A stretch of DNA of 64,000 nt, taken from contig NW_026516833.1 of NCBI RefSeq assembly GCF_025766255.1, forward strand, positions 1-64,000. Direction: 5' to 3'. Made by a program: the position numbers and the translations under genes. Under the pieces are notes generated by a model. That model saw only the letters and a program-made list of their open reading frames with translations, ran no database searches and was not told where the DNA came from. Position 1 is the stretch's first letter; each line of letters starts with the position of its first letter. Positions 63,440 through 64,000 of this stretch are shown one piece after another. The DNA comes from Zychaea mexicana (lineage: Eukaryota > Mucoromycota > Mucoromycetes > Mucorales > Lichtheimiaceae).

Positions 63440-64000
63440 ATGAGTGCATTTGTCCCTCCGGTTCAACACGGCATGACCGTCTTAAATCGTGAGGCATTCA
63501 AAAAGTCTGTGTCGACTCTTGCCATGCGCGTACAAGCAAAACGGGTGGGCGATCTCATGAAGAAGCTTTCAAGGTAAAAACACTCTTTATGAATTAAAAT
63601 GAAAAGATTTTAAAGTTTTTTATTTCTTTTGCAAGTGAGCTCCTGAATCAACCGCGTCTGCGCAATGTTGTGAATGGGAGTGACGATACAAAACTTTTGT
63701 TATTAAGAAGTGATTTGCGTCAAGAAGGTATTGTACGCTGCGTGAAAAAAACTACGGGGTCCTACAATGTTGTCAAACTAAAGGGGGAGAATCCCAGATA
63801 TCCCAAAGTTACCCGAAGAGATTAGAACAGTGATCGAACAAGCGAGCGTTGGATTTGAGCAGCACACGATTGATTTAGATTATTCTTACTGGACTGCTGG
63901 TATATAAATAGTAATATCTATCGCATGTAGTGGGGATTGCTAAATTGTGATTATTTCTCGTTATAGATCAACTTTTGCATGCTGTCATTCCTGCTGAAGA
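63440..64000 (+). CDS. TRM5: tRNA (guanine37-N1)-methyltransferase TRM5, 5' part
   Basis: The gene runs off the window. Exons so far: 63440-63573, 63636-63727, 63798-63899 and 63967 to the edge. Trm5 adds the m1G37 methyl group next to the anticodon using S-adenosylmethionine, in the nucleus/cytosol and mitochondria. The start MSAFVPPVQHGMTVLNREAF matches the conserved PP....M..LDR..F N-terminus. KLLLLRSDLRQE, DIPKLPEEI and the family hallmark IDLDYSYWTADQLLHAVIP (yeast LDYSFW.....L.AVLP) follow. The catalytic Rossmann domain is beyond the edge. Exon 2-3 was joined by a 70-nt intron because reading on in frame hits a stop at 63822, whereas the splice restores the conserved sequence. Confidence 0.92.

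Overview
The window is nuclear DNA of a filamentous fungus, most likely an early-diverging one of the Mucoromycota (Mucorales type). Seen directly: protein genes cut by many short introns (mostly 60-120 bp, GT-AG), AT-rich spacers, glutamine-rich low-complexity tracts, and a start-codon-only first coding exon in a ribosomal protein gene. All exon joins given here were worked out by hand from splice sites and reading phase, so single boundaries may shift by a few bases. The order-level assignment is inference.

Layout. 2.2-10.3 kb: an EF-hand protein (-), then an aldo-keto reductase, UTP5/WDR43 and a divergent CDK-like kinase (all +). 10.3-15.5 kb: gene-poor, with a 967-bp pogo/Tc1-like DNA transposon derivative (perfect 25-bp terminal inverted repeats, TA duplication) and a decayed cytochrome P450. 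15.5-16.7 kb: RPS2 (uS5). 16.7-24.1 kb: a long stretch without an intact gene, with a duplicated 73-bp unit and coding-like scraps. 24.1-29.6 kb: a ZNF706-like small zinc-finger protein (-), TIM54 (-), RPL3 (uL3, +) and CBP3/UQCC1 (-). 30.3-33.9 kb: a kelch-propeller membrane protein gene (+) whose second half is broken by three or four apparent single-base shifts. 36.1-48.7 kb: three genes on the minus strand: adenylosuccinate synthetase, a 1,776-residue hybrid histidine kinase, and the TORC2 subunit SIN1. 51.3-53.5 kb: a small zinc-ribbon protein and TANGO2 (both -). 54.9-58.1 kb: a DAL5-like MFS transporter (+) followed by a decayed C-terminal copy of itself. 59.1-64 kb: an ITC1/ACF1-like ISWI-complex subunit and the 5' part of TRM5 (both +).

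The genes do not form one pathway. They are mostly conserved housekeeping functions: ribosome and its assembly (RPS2, RPL3, UTP5), mitochondrial import and complex III assembly (TIM54, CBP3), purine synthesis (ADE12), tRNA methylation (TRM5), chromatin (ITC1), TORC2 and two-component signalling (SIN1, histidine kinase). Adjacent RPL3/TIM54 and kelch/CBP3 pairs are divergent and share short intergenic promoters.

I found no clear sign of a new multi-gene system. The most unusual observations are a 7-nt microexon and a degenerate second receiver domain in the histidine kinase, CDK signature-motif changes, the multiply frameshifted kelch gene, and a small GC-rich island at 35.9-36.0 kb.
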